DNA from: Lachnoclostridium phytofermentans ISDg
Lineage (GTDB): Bacteria > Bacillota > Clostridia > Lachnospirales > Lachnospiraceae
Assembly (NCBI RefSeq): GCF_000018685.1
Contig: NC_010001.1
Span: 204,001-268,000, forward strand
Length of the DNA: 64,000 nucleotides
Direction: 5' to 3'
Positions 51,647 through 60,326 of this stretch are shown here, piece by piece. The notes beneath the pieces were generated by a model. It did not search any database and had not been told where the DNA came from. It saw only the letters and a program-made list of their open reading frames with translations. Position numbers and translations under genes: made by a program. How positions within the stretch are numbered: position 1 is the stretch's first letter; each line of letters begins with the position of its first letter.

Positions 51647-52024
51647 ATGAGTTATCAGTATTTAGAGTATCCGAAATGTACAACATGTATAAAAGCAAGA
51701 AAATGGTTAGAAAAAAATCAGATTGCTTTTGAATCAAGAGATATTACAGTAAATAATCCTACGAAGGAAGAACTAAAACTTTGGCATGAGAAAAGTGGAT
51801 TGACACTTACTAAATTTTTTAATACCAGTGGACTTCTTTATCGAGAACAAAACCTAAAAGAAAAGGTTAAAGTAATGACAGTTGAGGAAATGATTGAAAT
51901 ATTATCTACCAACGGCATGTTAGTAAAACGACCAATTTTAGTTGGCGATGACTTTATACTTGTTGGATTTAAAGAAGATGAATGGAAGAAGAGATTGCTT
52001 CCACCAGTTTTGAAAAGGTATTAG
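51647..52024 (+). CDS. Spx/ArsC-family thioredoxin-fold protein
   Basis: 125 residues from ATG 51647 (GGAGGTGGATTG). YPKCTTCIKARKWLEKNQI holds the CxxC of the Spx/ArsC/YffB fold, with the RDI strand (FESRDITVNNPTKEEL) and the end KRPILVGDDFILVGFKEDEW. Arsenate-reductase-like members lacking an ars operon usually act in redox control. It lacks the clear RNA-polymerase-binding features I would need to call it Spx. It is divergent from superoxide dismutase. Confidence 0.8.
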   Translation: MSYQYLEYPKCTTCIKARKWLEKNQIAFESRDITVNNPTKEELKLWHEKSGLTLTKFFNTSGLLYREQNLKEKVKVMTVEEMIEILSTNGMLVKRPILVGDDFILVGFKEDEWKKRLLPPVLKRY

Positions 52025-52190
52025 TAGCGTTTATCCATAATGTATCTGGTATTTAACAAATTTATCCGACCTGTTCGGATAAATTTGTTAAAACATTATT
52101 AAAATTCAAAGAAATCTGATGAATCTTGTTAATATAGCTGTTATAATAAGCAAAGATTAAAGTTAACTAAAGTATTAGTTGGAGGATTCG

Positions 52191-53048
52191 ATGTTTGGTT
52201 ATATAGGAATACATAAGCCGGAACTTAAAATGAAGGAATACTATAAATACCGTGCATACTATTGTGGCCTATGTCAAGTTCTAAAAGAACGCTATGGACG
52301 TTTTGGACAGATGACACTGACTTATGATATGACATTTTTAATTATACTCTTAACTTCCTTGTATGAAAGCAAAGTGACAGAGGAACAGCATCGATGCCTT
52401 GCACATCCAACGAAAAAACATTGGATGCTTCGCAATGAAATAACGGAGTATGCAGCCGATATGAATATTGCGTTAACTTATCACAAATTTCTAGATGATT
52501 GGAACGATGAGAAAAGCTTGGTAGGGCTTAGCGCAAGCAAGCTATTCGTTAGAAAATATCACAAAATAGAGAAGAAGTATCCTGAAAAATGCCAGATGAT
52601 TGCGGAGTGCTTGGCAAAGTTACAAAAATATGAAAAAGAAAATGTTACTGACCTTGATAAGATAGCAAAATCGTTCGCTGATTTGATGGGAGAGATGTTT
52701 GTCTACCGTAAGGATGAGTGGGAGGACACGTTAAGAAGGCTAGGTTTCTTTCTCGGAAAATACATCTATTTATTAGATGCTTATGAGGATGTTAAGGAAG
52801 ATATAAGAAAAGATAATTATAATCCATTAAAGGAGAAGATAGGCGAACCTTCCTTTGAGGAGGAATATCGACAAATATTAATCATGATGATGTCCGAATG
52901 CTCCAAGGAATTTGAAAGGCTGCCATTAATCCTTGATGTCGAACTGTTAAGAAACATACTATATGCGGGGGTATGGAAGAAGTACGACGAACAAGGTACA
53001 AAGAGTTGTAACAAGAAAGCAATTGACGAAGAAGGGAAAGGAATATAG
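52191..53048 (+). CDS. DUF5685-family protein
   Basis: 285 residues from ATG 52191 (GGAGG, 7 bases; the frame opens at TTG 52179). The opening MFGYIGIHKPELKMKEYYKYRAYYCGLCQ, with CGLC, and the DxxED-like LLDAYEDVKEDI are what I know of this family; it is all helical and has no assigned function. AHPTKKHWML and a further Cys in HRCLAHP may contribute metal ligands. The stop is one base before the DnaJ ATG, so they form an operon. LLDAYEDVKEDIRKDN recalls the metal-binding helix of isoprenoid-type folds, but this is only a resemblance. Confidence 0.65.
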   Translation: MFGYIGIHKPELKMKEYYKYRAYYCGLCQVLKERYGRFGQMTLTYDMTFLIILLTSLYESKVTEEQHRCLAHPTKKHWMLRNEITEYAADMNIALTYHKFLDDWNDEKSLVGLSASKLFVRKYHKIEKKYPEKCQMIAECLAKLQKYEKENVTDLDKIAKSFADLMGEMFVYRKDEWEDTLRRLGFFLGKYIYLLDAYEDVKEDIRKDNYNPLKEKIGEPSFEEEYRQILIMMMSECSKEFERLPLILDVELLRNILYAGVWKKYDEQGTKSCNKKAIDEEGKGI

Positions 53049-53049
53049 T

Positions 53050-53670
53050 ATGACACAAGATCCATATCAGGTACTTGGGATAAGCAGAACAGCTACCGAT
53101 GACGAGGTAAAAAAAGCTTATCGTGAATTAAGTAGAAAATATCATCCAGATTCTTATATAAATAATCCTCTATCTGATTTAGCAGAAGAGAAATTTAAGG
53201 AAGTACAGGAAGCATACGACACCATTATGAATGAACGTCAAAATGGTGGTTATTCCACATTTAACGGTAATTTCAGTGGGCAATCCTATGGAAACCAGAC
53301 ATATTCTGAAGATGGTGTCCTTGCTGATGTCGCTTCCAAAATTAATGGACGTCGCTTTAGTGAAGCCCTTAGCCTACTCTCAGGCATTAGTAATCGTACT
53401 GCCAGATGGTATTATTATAGCGCAATTGCTAATCTTGGTGTTGGTAATAATGTACTTGCAGCGGATCATGCGAGAACTGCGGTTTCAATGGAACCAAATA
53501 ATTCTGAGTATATTAATCTATTGAATCAGTTACAGTGGGGAAGCCGAAGATATACGCAAACCGGATCTGGTTATGGTCGTGGTATGGATGCAGGCGATAT
53601 GTGCTGTAACTTATGTATTGCAGATGCTTGCTGCGAATGTATGGGAGGCGATTTGTGCACATGCATCTAA
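53050..53670 (+). CDS. J-domain protein with Cys-rich tail
   Basis: 206 residues from ATG 53050 (GGAAAGGA). Residues 4-68 are a J domain (DPYQVLGISRTATDDEVKKAYREL, then KYHPD with H32-P33-D34), so it can stimulate a DnaK ATPase. Residues 105-170 contain TPR-like helices (FSEALSLLSGISNRTARWYYYSAIANLGVGNNVLAADHARTAVSMEPNN in order). The tail has eight cysteines (MCCNLCIADACCECMGGDLCTC), replacing the zinc-finger domain of DnaJ. It probably recruits DnaK to a specific client. The next gene starts inside its tail. Confidence 0.82.
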   Translation: MTQDPYQVLGISRTATDDEVKKAYRELSRKYHPDSYINNPLSDLAEEKFKEVQEAYDTIMNERQNGGYSTFNGNFSGQSYGNQTYSEDGVLADVASKINGRRFSEALSLLSGISNRTARWYYYSAIANLGVGNNVLAADHARTAVSMEPNNSEYINLLNQLQWGSRRYTQTGSGYGRGMDAGDMCCNLCIADACCECMGGDLCTCI

Positions 53671-54230
53671 GCACAAAAAAAATAGCGTTTTCAGGGTTAT
53701 TACTAGCATTAACTATTTTATTTACGATACTTAGTTCTGTATTTGAAACAAGTACTTTCTTTTTTCTTGCAGCGGCATCGTATCTAGTGGGTATAAATTT
53801 TAGAGAGAGTGGAGTTAAGTTTGGTATTGGATTCTACTTATCAGCCATCTTACTTAGTATAATACTAGTTCCAAATAAACTCTATTGCCTAACCTTTGCA
53901 ACCATTAGTGCTTACATTGTCATAATGGAAATTATCAGAGTATACTTAACCAAAAAGGAATTAAAAAAATTAGCTACAACAAACAGAGATTCTATCGAAA
54001 AAAAGTCCAATGCTTTTTTTTATAGCATTAAGTTTGTTGTGTTTAACGTTCTTTATCTACCATTTTTGTTTTTATTTCCGGGTTTATTGTATAGTGGTGA
54101 AATCTCACCAATGGTTTATATACTATTCATCATAGGCGGTCAGATCATATTTGTCATCTACGATATGGCATATGATGTATTTATTCAAAAGTACTGGAAA
54201 CGAATCAAAAAGAGTATCATCCGAAATTAA
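53655..54230 (+). CDS. Integral membrane protein of unknown function
   Basis: 191 residues from GTG 53655, 7 bases after GGAGG, overlapping the J-protein gene by 16 bases. Five to six spans are visible: IAFSGLLLALTILFTILSSVF, FGIGFYLSAILLSIILVP, YCLTFATISAYIVIMEII, VVFNVLYLPFLFLFPGLLY, VYILFIIGGQIIFVIYDMAYDVFI in pieces. The shape resembles substrate-specific subunits of ECF transporters, but I see no motif to prove it. Translational coupling ties it to the J protein and the DUF5685 protein. Confidence 0.65.
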   Translation: MHMHLSTKKIAFSGLLLALTILFTILSSVFETSTFFFLAAASYLVGINFRESGVKFGIGFYLSAILLSIILVPNKLYCLTFATISAYIVIMEIIRVYLTKKELKKLATTNRDSIEKKSNAFFYSIKFVVFNVLYLPFLFLFPGLLYSGEISPMVYILFIIGGQIIFVIYDMAYDVFIQKYWKRIKKSIIRN

Positions 54231-54239
54231 AAGTAATGG

Positions 54240-54370
54240 TCTTAAAATGGTTATTTAAAAGCCGTTAATTAAAAACAGTCATTTAAAAAACAGTTATTAA
54301 AAACAGTTATTAAAAGCAGTAAAAATAGTTATATAAAAACCATTATTAAAAACCATTATTAAAAACTTTA
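54240..54370. repeat. AT-rich degenerate tandem repeats
   Basis: About eight imperfect copies of TTATTAAAAACAG or TTATTAAAAACCA, 14-16 bases apart. It lies in a 660-base gene-free stretch after the membrane protein gene. Confidence 0.6.
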
Positions 54371-54392
54371 TATTACTTCATAATGTAAAGAG

Positions 54393-54439
54393 GCTCCACA
54401 TTAAATCTTGAGACTAAGACTTAATGTAGAGCTATTTTT
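54393..54439 (+). terminator. Rho-independent terminator of the DUF5685-DnaJ operon
   Basis: GCTCCACATTAA pairs with TTAATGTAGAGC with one mismatch, and TCTT/AAGA extends the stem; ATTTTTA follows. Confidence 0.75.
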
Positions 54440-54459
54440 ATGTTTTCTCTTTACTAATG

Positions 54460-54600
54460 CTTTTTAAGTATTTATATTTCTCTATTCTAATTTCTAATAA
54501 ATTTTAAGCATTTATTTCTCTCTATTTCAAGTTCTAATAAATTTTAACCATTTATGTTTTCTCTATTTTGTTTCAAATAAATTTTAAGGTTTAAGTTTAA
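54460..54600. repeat. Three tandem units of about 40-45 bases
   Basis: Each unit reads roughly TTTTAAgcATTTAT, TTTCTCTATT, then a TTCTAATAAA-like end. The three copies have diverged. They sit between two operons. Confidence 0.6.
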
Positions 54601-54891
54601 CTAATGCTATGATTGTACTGGAAGCTGATTCCATTTGTCTGCGCATTTATAATAGCTTCATCATCCGTAGTTTCATCCTTTCGTGAGGTGTAAAGGACTT
54701 TCACTTATATACTCAACAAATAGTTTGATTGGTTGCAGGAATCATAAAATAATAATTTAGTTTGTGGAAAAGAGAAAATTACATGTTCTATAAATATAGT
54801 AATTCCTTAATTTACAAAAGTATTTGTATATTGCATAATTTATCTGTACATGGAATAGATTATAAAAACAAGTATTTCAGGTGGAACTTCC

Positions 54892-55182
54892 ATGAAAGGC
54901 TCCAATTTGTTTAAGCATAAACAAATCGAGGAACGTGCTGCTGAGATTGCTGCATTCATTATTGAAAACAATGCAACAGTCAGACAGACCGCAAAGCAGT
55001 TCGGTATCTCTAAGTCGACGGTACATAAGGATGTTACCGAGCGTTTGTTACAAGTAAATCCTTCTCTGGCAGAGCGAGCACGTGTCGTTTTGGATTTGAA
55101 TAAGTCAGAGAGACATATCAGAGGTGGATTGGCTACCAAGGAGAAGTACCTACATAAAGGAAAGACAGTGCAAGGATATTAA
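54892..55182 (+). CDS. spoIIID: Sporulation transcriptional regulator SpoIIID
   Basis: The product has 96 residues with a CAGGTGGAACTTCC site. IEERAAEIAAFIIENNATVRQTAKQFGISKSTVHKDVTERL contains the single helix-turn-helix and LLQVNPSLAERARVVLDLNKSERHIRGGLATKEKY is the conserved second half with its basic tail that also contacts DNA. SpoIIID acts in the mother cell, downstream of sigma-E, switching on sigma-K-type genes. Its presence shows that the organism belongs to an endospore-forming lineage. Confidence 0.93.
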   Translation: MKGSNLFKHKQIEERAAEIAAFIIENNATVRQTAKQFGISKSTVHKDVTERLLQVNPSLAERARVVLDLNKSERHIRGGLATKEKYLHKGKTVQGY

Positions 55183-55258
55183 AATGGGTTAGTGGTGTTC
55201 GTTACAAATGTTTATGAATATTGTTAATGAAAATTCGTTCGTGAGCATTAAGTAAGAT

Positions 55259-55297
55259 CGGAATGTTTGTTGGATAACTCAGACATTCCGGTTTTTC
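55259..55297 (+). terminator. Rho-independent terminator after spoIIID
   Basis: CGGAATGTTTG pairs with CAGACATTCCG (one mismatch) across a 10-base loop, followed by GTTTTTC. Confidence 0.85.
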
Positions 55298-55537
55298 TAT
55301 GTGCTAAGCCAAGAAGCAATCATTCTGTTATTTTAGCAAATTTCATGTTTCAATAAGGATATAGACTTTTAAACCATGGTTTGAAAAAAAGGATTAATTA
55401 TACCCATTAATAAATATAGTAATTTTATAAGGTGTTTAGCGAAAATGCTCACGAACTATGTAATAAACTGTTGGAAACCAAACTATATTATGGTATAATT
55501 AAATGGTTGGTGTTAATAAATTTTCTTATTATTTATA

Positions 55538-55667
55538 TGAAAGCGCTTACATTATGTGAATAGTTTCACACAATCTGGTACATACCTACTAATCAACATT
55601 TAAGGAGAATATGATAATATTTTATCAATATCCAAAGGATTAATAGTGTAATCGCTTACAATTGACA
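55538..55667 (+). promoter_or_regulatory. Rnf leader with two cre-like sites and a -35 box
   Basis: TGAAAGCGCTTACA (55538-55551) and TGTAATCGCTTACA (55647-55660) match the catabolite-responsive element pattern, and TTGACA at 55662-55667 follows directly. A clear -10 box at 17 bases is not seen. The whole gene-free stretch 55300-55944 is unusually long and could hold more than one promoter. Confidence 0.5.
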
Positions 55668-55944
55668 CAAAGTACGGGTACTACGTATGGACGGAAAGAG
55701 AGAAAGTATTTTATTTTCAAATTTGTCGATTTAGAAAAAGATTTGCAAATAGTTAAATTCTTTCATTCAAAAAGTACTTATTTTGTGTTAAAATAGAAAC
55801 GAAAGCAAAGAAAAAGACTATTGTATCATCAACTCACGCTAACTATGTGTTAATTTTATCACAGGTTTGTGGAAAGTATCTGAAATGTTTATAGCTGTAC
55901 ACCGAGAAGGAGTCAGTTAAATTAGAAAGAAAGAAGGAGAAAAA

Positions 55945-57264
55945 ATGGCAGCAGGAACATTCAAAGGCGGCATTCATCCTTATGAAGGAAAAGAGCTAAC
56001 GAAGGATAAACCAACCACTTTATTGCTACCAAAAGGAGATCTTGTGTATCCAATGTCTCAACACATTGGTAATCCAGCAAAACCTATTGTTGCAAAAGGC
56101 GACAAAGTTTTAGTAGGTCAAAAAATTGGTGAAGCAGATGGAGTAGTTTCCGCCTGCATCATTAGCTCTGTATCTGGTACAGTAAAAGCTGTTGAACCAA
56201 GATTAAATGTGGCAGGCACTATGGTGGAATCCATTGTTGTGGAAAATGATAACGCTTATACTCAGGTAGAAGGATTCGGAGTAGAGAGAGATTACGAGAC
56301 TCTTAAAAAGGAACAAATTCGTTCTATTATTAAGGAAGCTGGTATTGTAGGTATGGGAGGTGCTGGTTTCCCAACACACATCAAGCTAACCCCAAAGGAT
56401 GATAGCGCGATTGATTATTTAATCATTAATGGTTCTGAGTGTGAACCTTATCTAACTAGTGATTATCGCATGATGTTAGAAGAGACAAATCGCTTAATTA
56501 AAGGTATTAAGATTACACTTCGTTTATTTGAAAATGCAAAGGCTATTATTGCAGTAGAGGATAACAAACCAGAAGCAATTAGTATGCTTACACATGCATT
56601 AAGAAATGAGAACAGAATTGAATTAAAAGTTATTAAAACAAAATATCCTCAAGGTGCGGAACGTGTGCTAATTTATGCAATAACGGGACGCAAAATGAAT
56701 TCTACTATGCTACCATCGGATATTGGATGTATCGTAAATAATGTAGATACGATGATTTCAGTTTGTAGAGCAGTAGCAGAGAATACACCTCTTATTAAAA
56801 GAGTCGTAACAGTATCTGGAGATGCTGTGAAAAATCAAGGGAACTTTATCGTATTAACTGGTACTAATTATAGTGAACTCGTAGAAGCTGTAGGAGGATT
56901 TAGTGCAAAACCTGCGAAGCTGATTTCTGGTGGACCTATGATGGGACTTGCTCTTTACTCCTTAGATATACCAGTTACGAAGACCTCTAGTGCACTATTA
57001 GCATTTGCTTCAGATGAAGTAGCGGATATGGAGGAGGGACCATGTATCCGTTGTGGACGTTGTGTGGAAGTTTGCCCAGGTAGAATTGTTCCACAGAAAT
57101 TAATGGAGTTTGCAGAGCGTTTTGATGATAAAGGCTTTGAAGGGTTAAATGGTATGGAATGTTGTGAATGTGGCTGTTGTTCTTATATCTGTCCAGCAGG
57201 ACGTCATTTAACACAGGCTTTTAAGCAGTCTAAGAGAAGTATTCTTAACGAACGCAAGAAGTAA
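55945..57264 (+). CDS. rnfC: Rnf complex subunit C (NADH-oxidising, two 4Fe-4S)
   Basis: 439 residues, site AAGAAGGAG. GGIHPYEGKELT opens the family; GMGGAGFPTHIKL and NGSECEPYLTSDYRMM form the flavin/NADH-binding region. CIRCGRCVEVCP and CCECGCCSYICP are the two [4Fe-4S] motifs near the C-terminus. RnfC is the peripheral subunit that takes or gives electrons from NAD(H). It is the first gene of C-D-G-E-A-B, the clostridial order. Confidence 0.95.
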   Translation: MAAGTFKGGIHPYEGKELTKDKPTTLLLPKGDLVYPMSQHIGNPAKPIVAKGDKVLVGQKIGEADGVVSACIISSVSGTVKAVEPRLNVAGTMVESIVVENDNAYTQVEGFGVERDYETLKKEQIRSIIKEAGIVGMGGAGFPTHIKLTPKDDSAIDYLIINGSECEPYLTSDYRMMLEETNRLIKGIKITLRLFENAKAIIAVEDNKPEAISMLTHALRNENRIELKVIKTKYPQGAERVLIYAITGRKMNSTMLPSDIGCIVNNVDTMISVCRAVAENTPLIKRVVTVSGDAVKNQGNFIVLTGTNYSELVEAVGGFSAKPAKLISGGPMMGLALYSLDIPVTKTSSALLAFASDEVADMEEGPCIRCGRCVEVCPGRIVPQKLMEFAERFDDKGFEGLNGMECCECGCCSYICPAGRHLTQAFKQSKRSILNERKK

Positions 57265-57308
57265 TTAAAGAGGAGAATGAGACAAGACTTAAGAAAGAGG
57301 TGGAATCT

Positions 57309-58319
57309 TTGAAAGATATGTATAATGTCTCTGCATCACCGCACGTGCGTAGTGGTGTAACGACAGCTCAGATTATGAGAGATGTTGCAATTGCGTTAAT
57401 GCCTGCTTGTTTATTTGGTATTTATCAATTCGGTTTCTCAGCATTTTTGGTATTATTAGTTTCGGTGACATCCTGTGTGGTATCCGAGTTTTTGTATGAA
57501 AGATTAATGAAACACCCATATCGTCCTTATGAGTGTAGTGCTCTAGTTACCGGTCTATTAATCGGTATGAATATGCCTGCTACCATTCCAGTATGGATTC
57601 CAATGGTTGGTGGTGTATTTGCAATTATCGTAGTAAAACAGTTATATGGTGGACTTGGACAAAACTTTATGAATCCTGCTCTTGCAGCTAGATGTTTCTT
57701 ATCCATCTGTTTTACTTCTCGTATGACAACATTTGCAGTAGATGCATTTACAAATTCAGGTACTTCAAGTAGAACATTATATTTATTTAACTATGGTTAT
57801 GCTGGATTAGATGGCGTCAGCGGTGCAACTCCACTTGCAGCGATGAAAGCTTCCGAGGCAGCTCCAAGTTTACTTGATATGTTCTTTGGTTTCCATGGTG
57901 GTGTGATTGGTGAAACAAGTGCCATGATGCTTTTAATCGGTGCATGCTATTTATTATACCGTAGAATTATTTCCTTACGAATTCCATTGACATATATCGC
58001 AACATTTGCAGTATTTATAATTTTATTTAGCGGCAAAGGATTTGATGTAGAATATGTGTTAGCTCAGATTCTTGGTGGTGGATTAATATTAGGTGCTTTC
58101 TTTATGGCAACTGATTACGTGACCTGTCCAATTACGAAGTATGGTCAAATCCTCTTTGGTGTTTGTCTTGGCGCGTTAACCGGATTATTCCGTGTATTTG
58201 GTGGTTCCGCAGAGGGTGTATCTTACGCTATTATCTTCTGTAACTTATTGGTGCCGTTGATTGAAAAAATCACGATGCCAAGGGGCTTCGGAATGGGAGG
58301 TAAGAAACTTGCAAAATAA
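57309..58319 (+). CDS. rnfD: Rnf complex subunit D
   Basis: 336 residues from TTG 57309, 6 bases after GAGGTGG (the frame opens at GTG 57300; ATG 57318 is also possible). YNVSASPHVRSGVTTAQIM is the usual opening. DGVSGATPLAAMK contains the S-G-A-T motif where FMN is bound covalently to threonine. Nine to ten spans follow the NqrB/RnfD fold. It is part of the sodium- or proton-pumping core. Confidence 0.93.
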   Translation: MKDMYNVSASPHVRSGVTTAQIMRDVAIALMPACLFGIYQFGFSAFLVLLVSVTSCVVSEFLYERLMKHPYRPYECSALVTGLLIGMNMPATIPVWIPMVGGVFAIIVVKQLYGGLGQNFMNPALAARCFLSICFTSRMTTFAVDAFTNSGTSSRTLYLFNYGYAGLDGVSGATPLAAMKASEAAPSLLDMFFGFHGGVIGETSAMMLLIGACYLLYRRIISLRIPLTYIATFAVFIILFSGKGFDVEYVLAQILGGGLILGAFFMATDYVTCPITKYGQILFGVCLGALTGLFRVFGGSAEGVSYAIIFCNLLVPLIEKITMPRGFGMGGKKLAK

Positions 58320-58965
58320 GAAAAAGTCAACAATAATTAAAGATGCGATTGCATTATTTGCGATTACCTTAGTAGCGGCTGTTGCACTTGGTTTTGTATA
58401 TGAAATTACGAAAGACCCAATCGCAGAAGCAGAAGCAAAAGCGAAGGCTAAAGCATATTCGATGGTTTTTGCCGATGCAAAATTGGTAGATGATAAGAAT
58501 GAAGATGTGAATGCCAAAGTAGATTCTTCCAAAGAATTTTTAACTTCTCAAGGATTTACTTCAAGTACTATCAACGAAGTATGTATTGCAAAGGATGAAG
58601 CCGGAAATGCACTTGGCTTTGTTATGACTTTAACTTCTTCAGCAGGATATGGCGGGGATATTAAGTTTACAATGGGTGTAAAAGCAGACGGAACTTTAAC
58701 TTCAATAGAAATTATTAGTATGAATGAGACTTCGGGCCTTGGTGCAAAAGCCAATGACGATAGTTTTAAAGGACAATATTCCGATAAAAATGTAGACTCC
58801 TTTAAAGTTATTAAGTCAGCTGAGAGTAAGACTGGTGATGATCAAATTAATGCCATCAGTGGTGCAACAATCACAAGTTCTGCAGTAACAGGTACAGTGA
58901 ATGCAGGTCTTGCCTTTGCGAATGATTTATTAGAGAATGGTGTAGGAGGTGTTACTCATGAGTAA
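58309..58965 (+). CDS. rnfG: Rnf complex subunit G
   Basis: 218 residues from TTG 58309, 8 bases after GGGAGG and overlapping rnfD by 11 bases. One N-terminal span (IIKDAIALFAITLVAAVALGFVY) anchors an extracytoplasmic FMN-binding domain; NETSGLGAK and NAISGATITSSAV give the covalent-FMN threonine motif. The A-K-A-K-A repeat after the span (EAEAKAKAKAYSMVF) is a short charged linker. The last bases overlap the rnfE start by 8. Confidence 0.92.
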   Translation: MQNKKKSTIIKDAIALFAITLVAAVALGFVYEITKDPIAEAEAKAKAKAYSMVFADAKLVDDKNEDVNAKVDSSKEFLTSQGFTSSTINEVCIAKDEAGNALGFVMTLTSSAGYGGDIKFTMGVKADGTLTSIEIISMNETSGLGAKANDDSFKGQYSDKNVDSFKVIKSAESKTGDDQINAISGATITSSAVTGTVNAGLAFANDLLENGVGGVTHE

Positions 58966-59719
58966 AGCGTTAGAGCGTATTTATAACGGTGTAATTAAAG
59001 AAAATCCTACATTTGTCTTAATGCTTGGTATGTGTCCGACTCTTGCGGTTACAACTTCAGCAATCAATGGTGTAGGTATGGGACTTACGACAACAGCAGT
59101 TCTTATCATGTCAAACATGCTAATTTCTATGCTTCGTAAGGCTATCCCTGATAAGGTAAGAATGCCAGCATTTATCGTAGTGGTAGCTTCCTTCGTAACT
59201 ATTGTGCAGTTATTATTGCAGGCATATCTTCCTTCATTAAATGATTCCCTTGGTATCTACATCCCATTGATCGTTGTTAACTGTATTATCCTAGGTAGAG
59301 CAGAGGCTTATGCATCAAAGTATCCAGTATACCCATCTATCTTTGATGGTGTAGGTATGGGACTTGGATTTACCGTTGGTTTAACTTTAATTGGTTTATT
59401 CCGTGAAATACTTGGTGCAGGTACTGCGTTTGGTTTTTCTATTATGCCAGATAGCTATGAACCATTTTCTATCTTCGTATTAGCACCGGGTGCATTCTTT
59501 GTCCTTGCGATGTTGACAGCCCTTCAAAATAAGTTGAAGTTAAAATCTGCAACAAATGTTCCAATGGCTGACAAGCTTGCATGTGGCGGTAACTGCAGCA
59601 GTTGTAGCGGTAGTGCATGCCATAGCAATCATGAGCTACTTGATTCCGTAAAAGAAGAAGCAACTAAAAAAGCAGCAGCTGAAAAGGCACGTGCAGCTAA
59701 TCAGACAGAGAAGAAATAG
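58958..59719 (+). CDS. rnfE: Rnf complex subunit E with Cys-rich tail
   Basis: 253 residues from ATG 58958 (GGAGGTGTTACTC). Six spans, with LERIYNGVIKENPTFVLMLGMCPTLAV and NCIILGRAEAYASKYPVYPSIFDG as the family signature (NqrD/RnfE). The C-terminus adds ADKLACGGNCSSCSGSACHSN and a charged helix rich in Lys and Ala. The five clustered cysteines on the tail are not part of the core fold and might bind a metal or an additional cluster (inference). Confidence 0.92.
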   Translation: MSKALERIYNGVIKENPTFVLMLGMCPTLAVTTSAINGVGMGLTTTAVLIMSNMLISMLRKAIPDKVRMPAFIVVVASFVTIVQLLLQAYLPSLNDSLGIYIPLIVVNCIILGRAEAYASKYPVYPSIFDGVGMGLGFTVGLTLIGLFREILGAGTAFGFSIMPDSYEPFSIFVLAPGAFFVLAMLTALQNKLKLKSATNVPMADKLACGGNCSSCSGSACHSNHELLDSVKEEATKKAAAEKARAANQTEKK

Positions 59720-59733
59720 GAGGAGAGATTTAG

Positions 59734-60309
59734 ATGAAGGAATTATTACTAGTGCTTATTGCAGCAGCGCTCGTGAATAACGTAGTTTTAAGTCGTTTCC
59801 TCGGCTTATGTCCGTTTCTCGGCGTTTCTAAAAAAATTAGTACAGCAGCAGGTATGGGTGGAGCAGTAATCTTCGTTATTACCATAGCCTCTGCATTATG
59901 TAGTGTAATCTATGATGTGGTTTTGGTTCCACTTGACTTAAAATATATGAATACGATTGTATTTATTATTTTAATTGCAGCCTTAGTTCAGTTTATTGAA
60001 ATGTTCTTAAAGAAGTTCTCACCAGGTCTATACAATGCACTCGGTGTATACCTTCCATTAATCACAACAAACTGTGCAGTTCTCGGTGTTGCCATCGATA
60101 ACGTCCAAAAGGGAAATGGCTTTGTAATTAGTGTTGTTTATGGTGCTGGTACGGCTATTGGTTTCTTAATTGCTATTGTTATTATGGCAGGTGTAAGAGA
60201 GCGAATTGAGAATAACAATGTCACGAAATCCTTCCAAGGTTCACCAATTGTGTTGATTACAGCAGGATTGATGTCAATTGCCTTTATGGGATTTGCAGGC
60301 TTGTTATAG
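59734..60309 (+). CDS. rnfA: Rnf complex subunit A
   Basis: 191 residues, site AGGAGAGATTTAG. Six spans; NNVVLSRFLGLCPFLGVS and YLPLITTNCAVLGVA are the two inverted half-motifs of NqrE/RnfA, each with the cysteine that binds the [2Fe-2S] centre shared with RnfE. It forms the membrane core. Confidence 0.94.
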   Translation: MKELLLVLIAAALVNNVVLSRFLGLCPFLGVSKKISTAAGMGGAVIFVITIASALCSVIYDVVLVPLDLKYMNTIVFIILIAALVQFIEMFLKKFSPGLYNALGVYLPLITTNCAVLGVAIDNVQKGNGFVISVVYGAGTAIGFLIAIVIMAGVRERIENNNVTKSFQGSPIVLITAGLMSIAFMGFAGLL

Positions 60310-60326
60310 GATAGGGGGAAAAGAGC

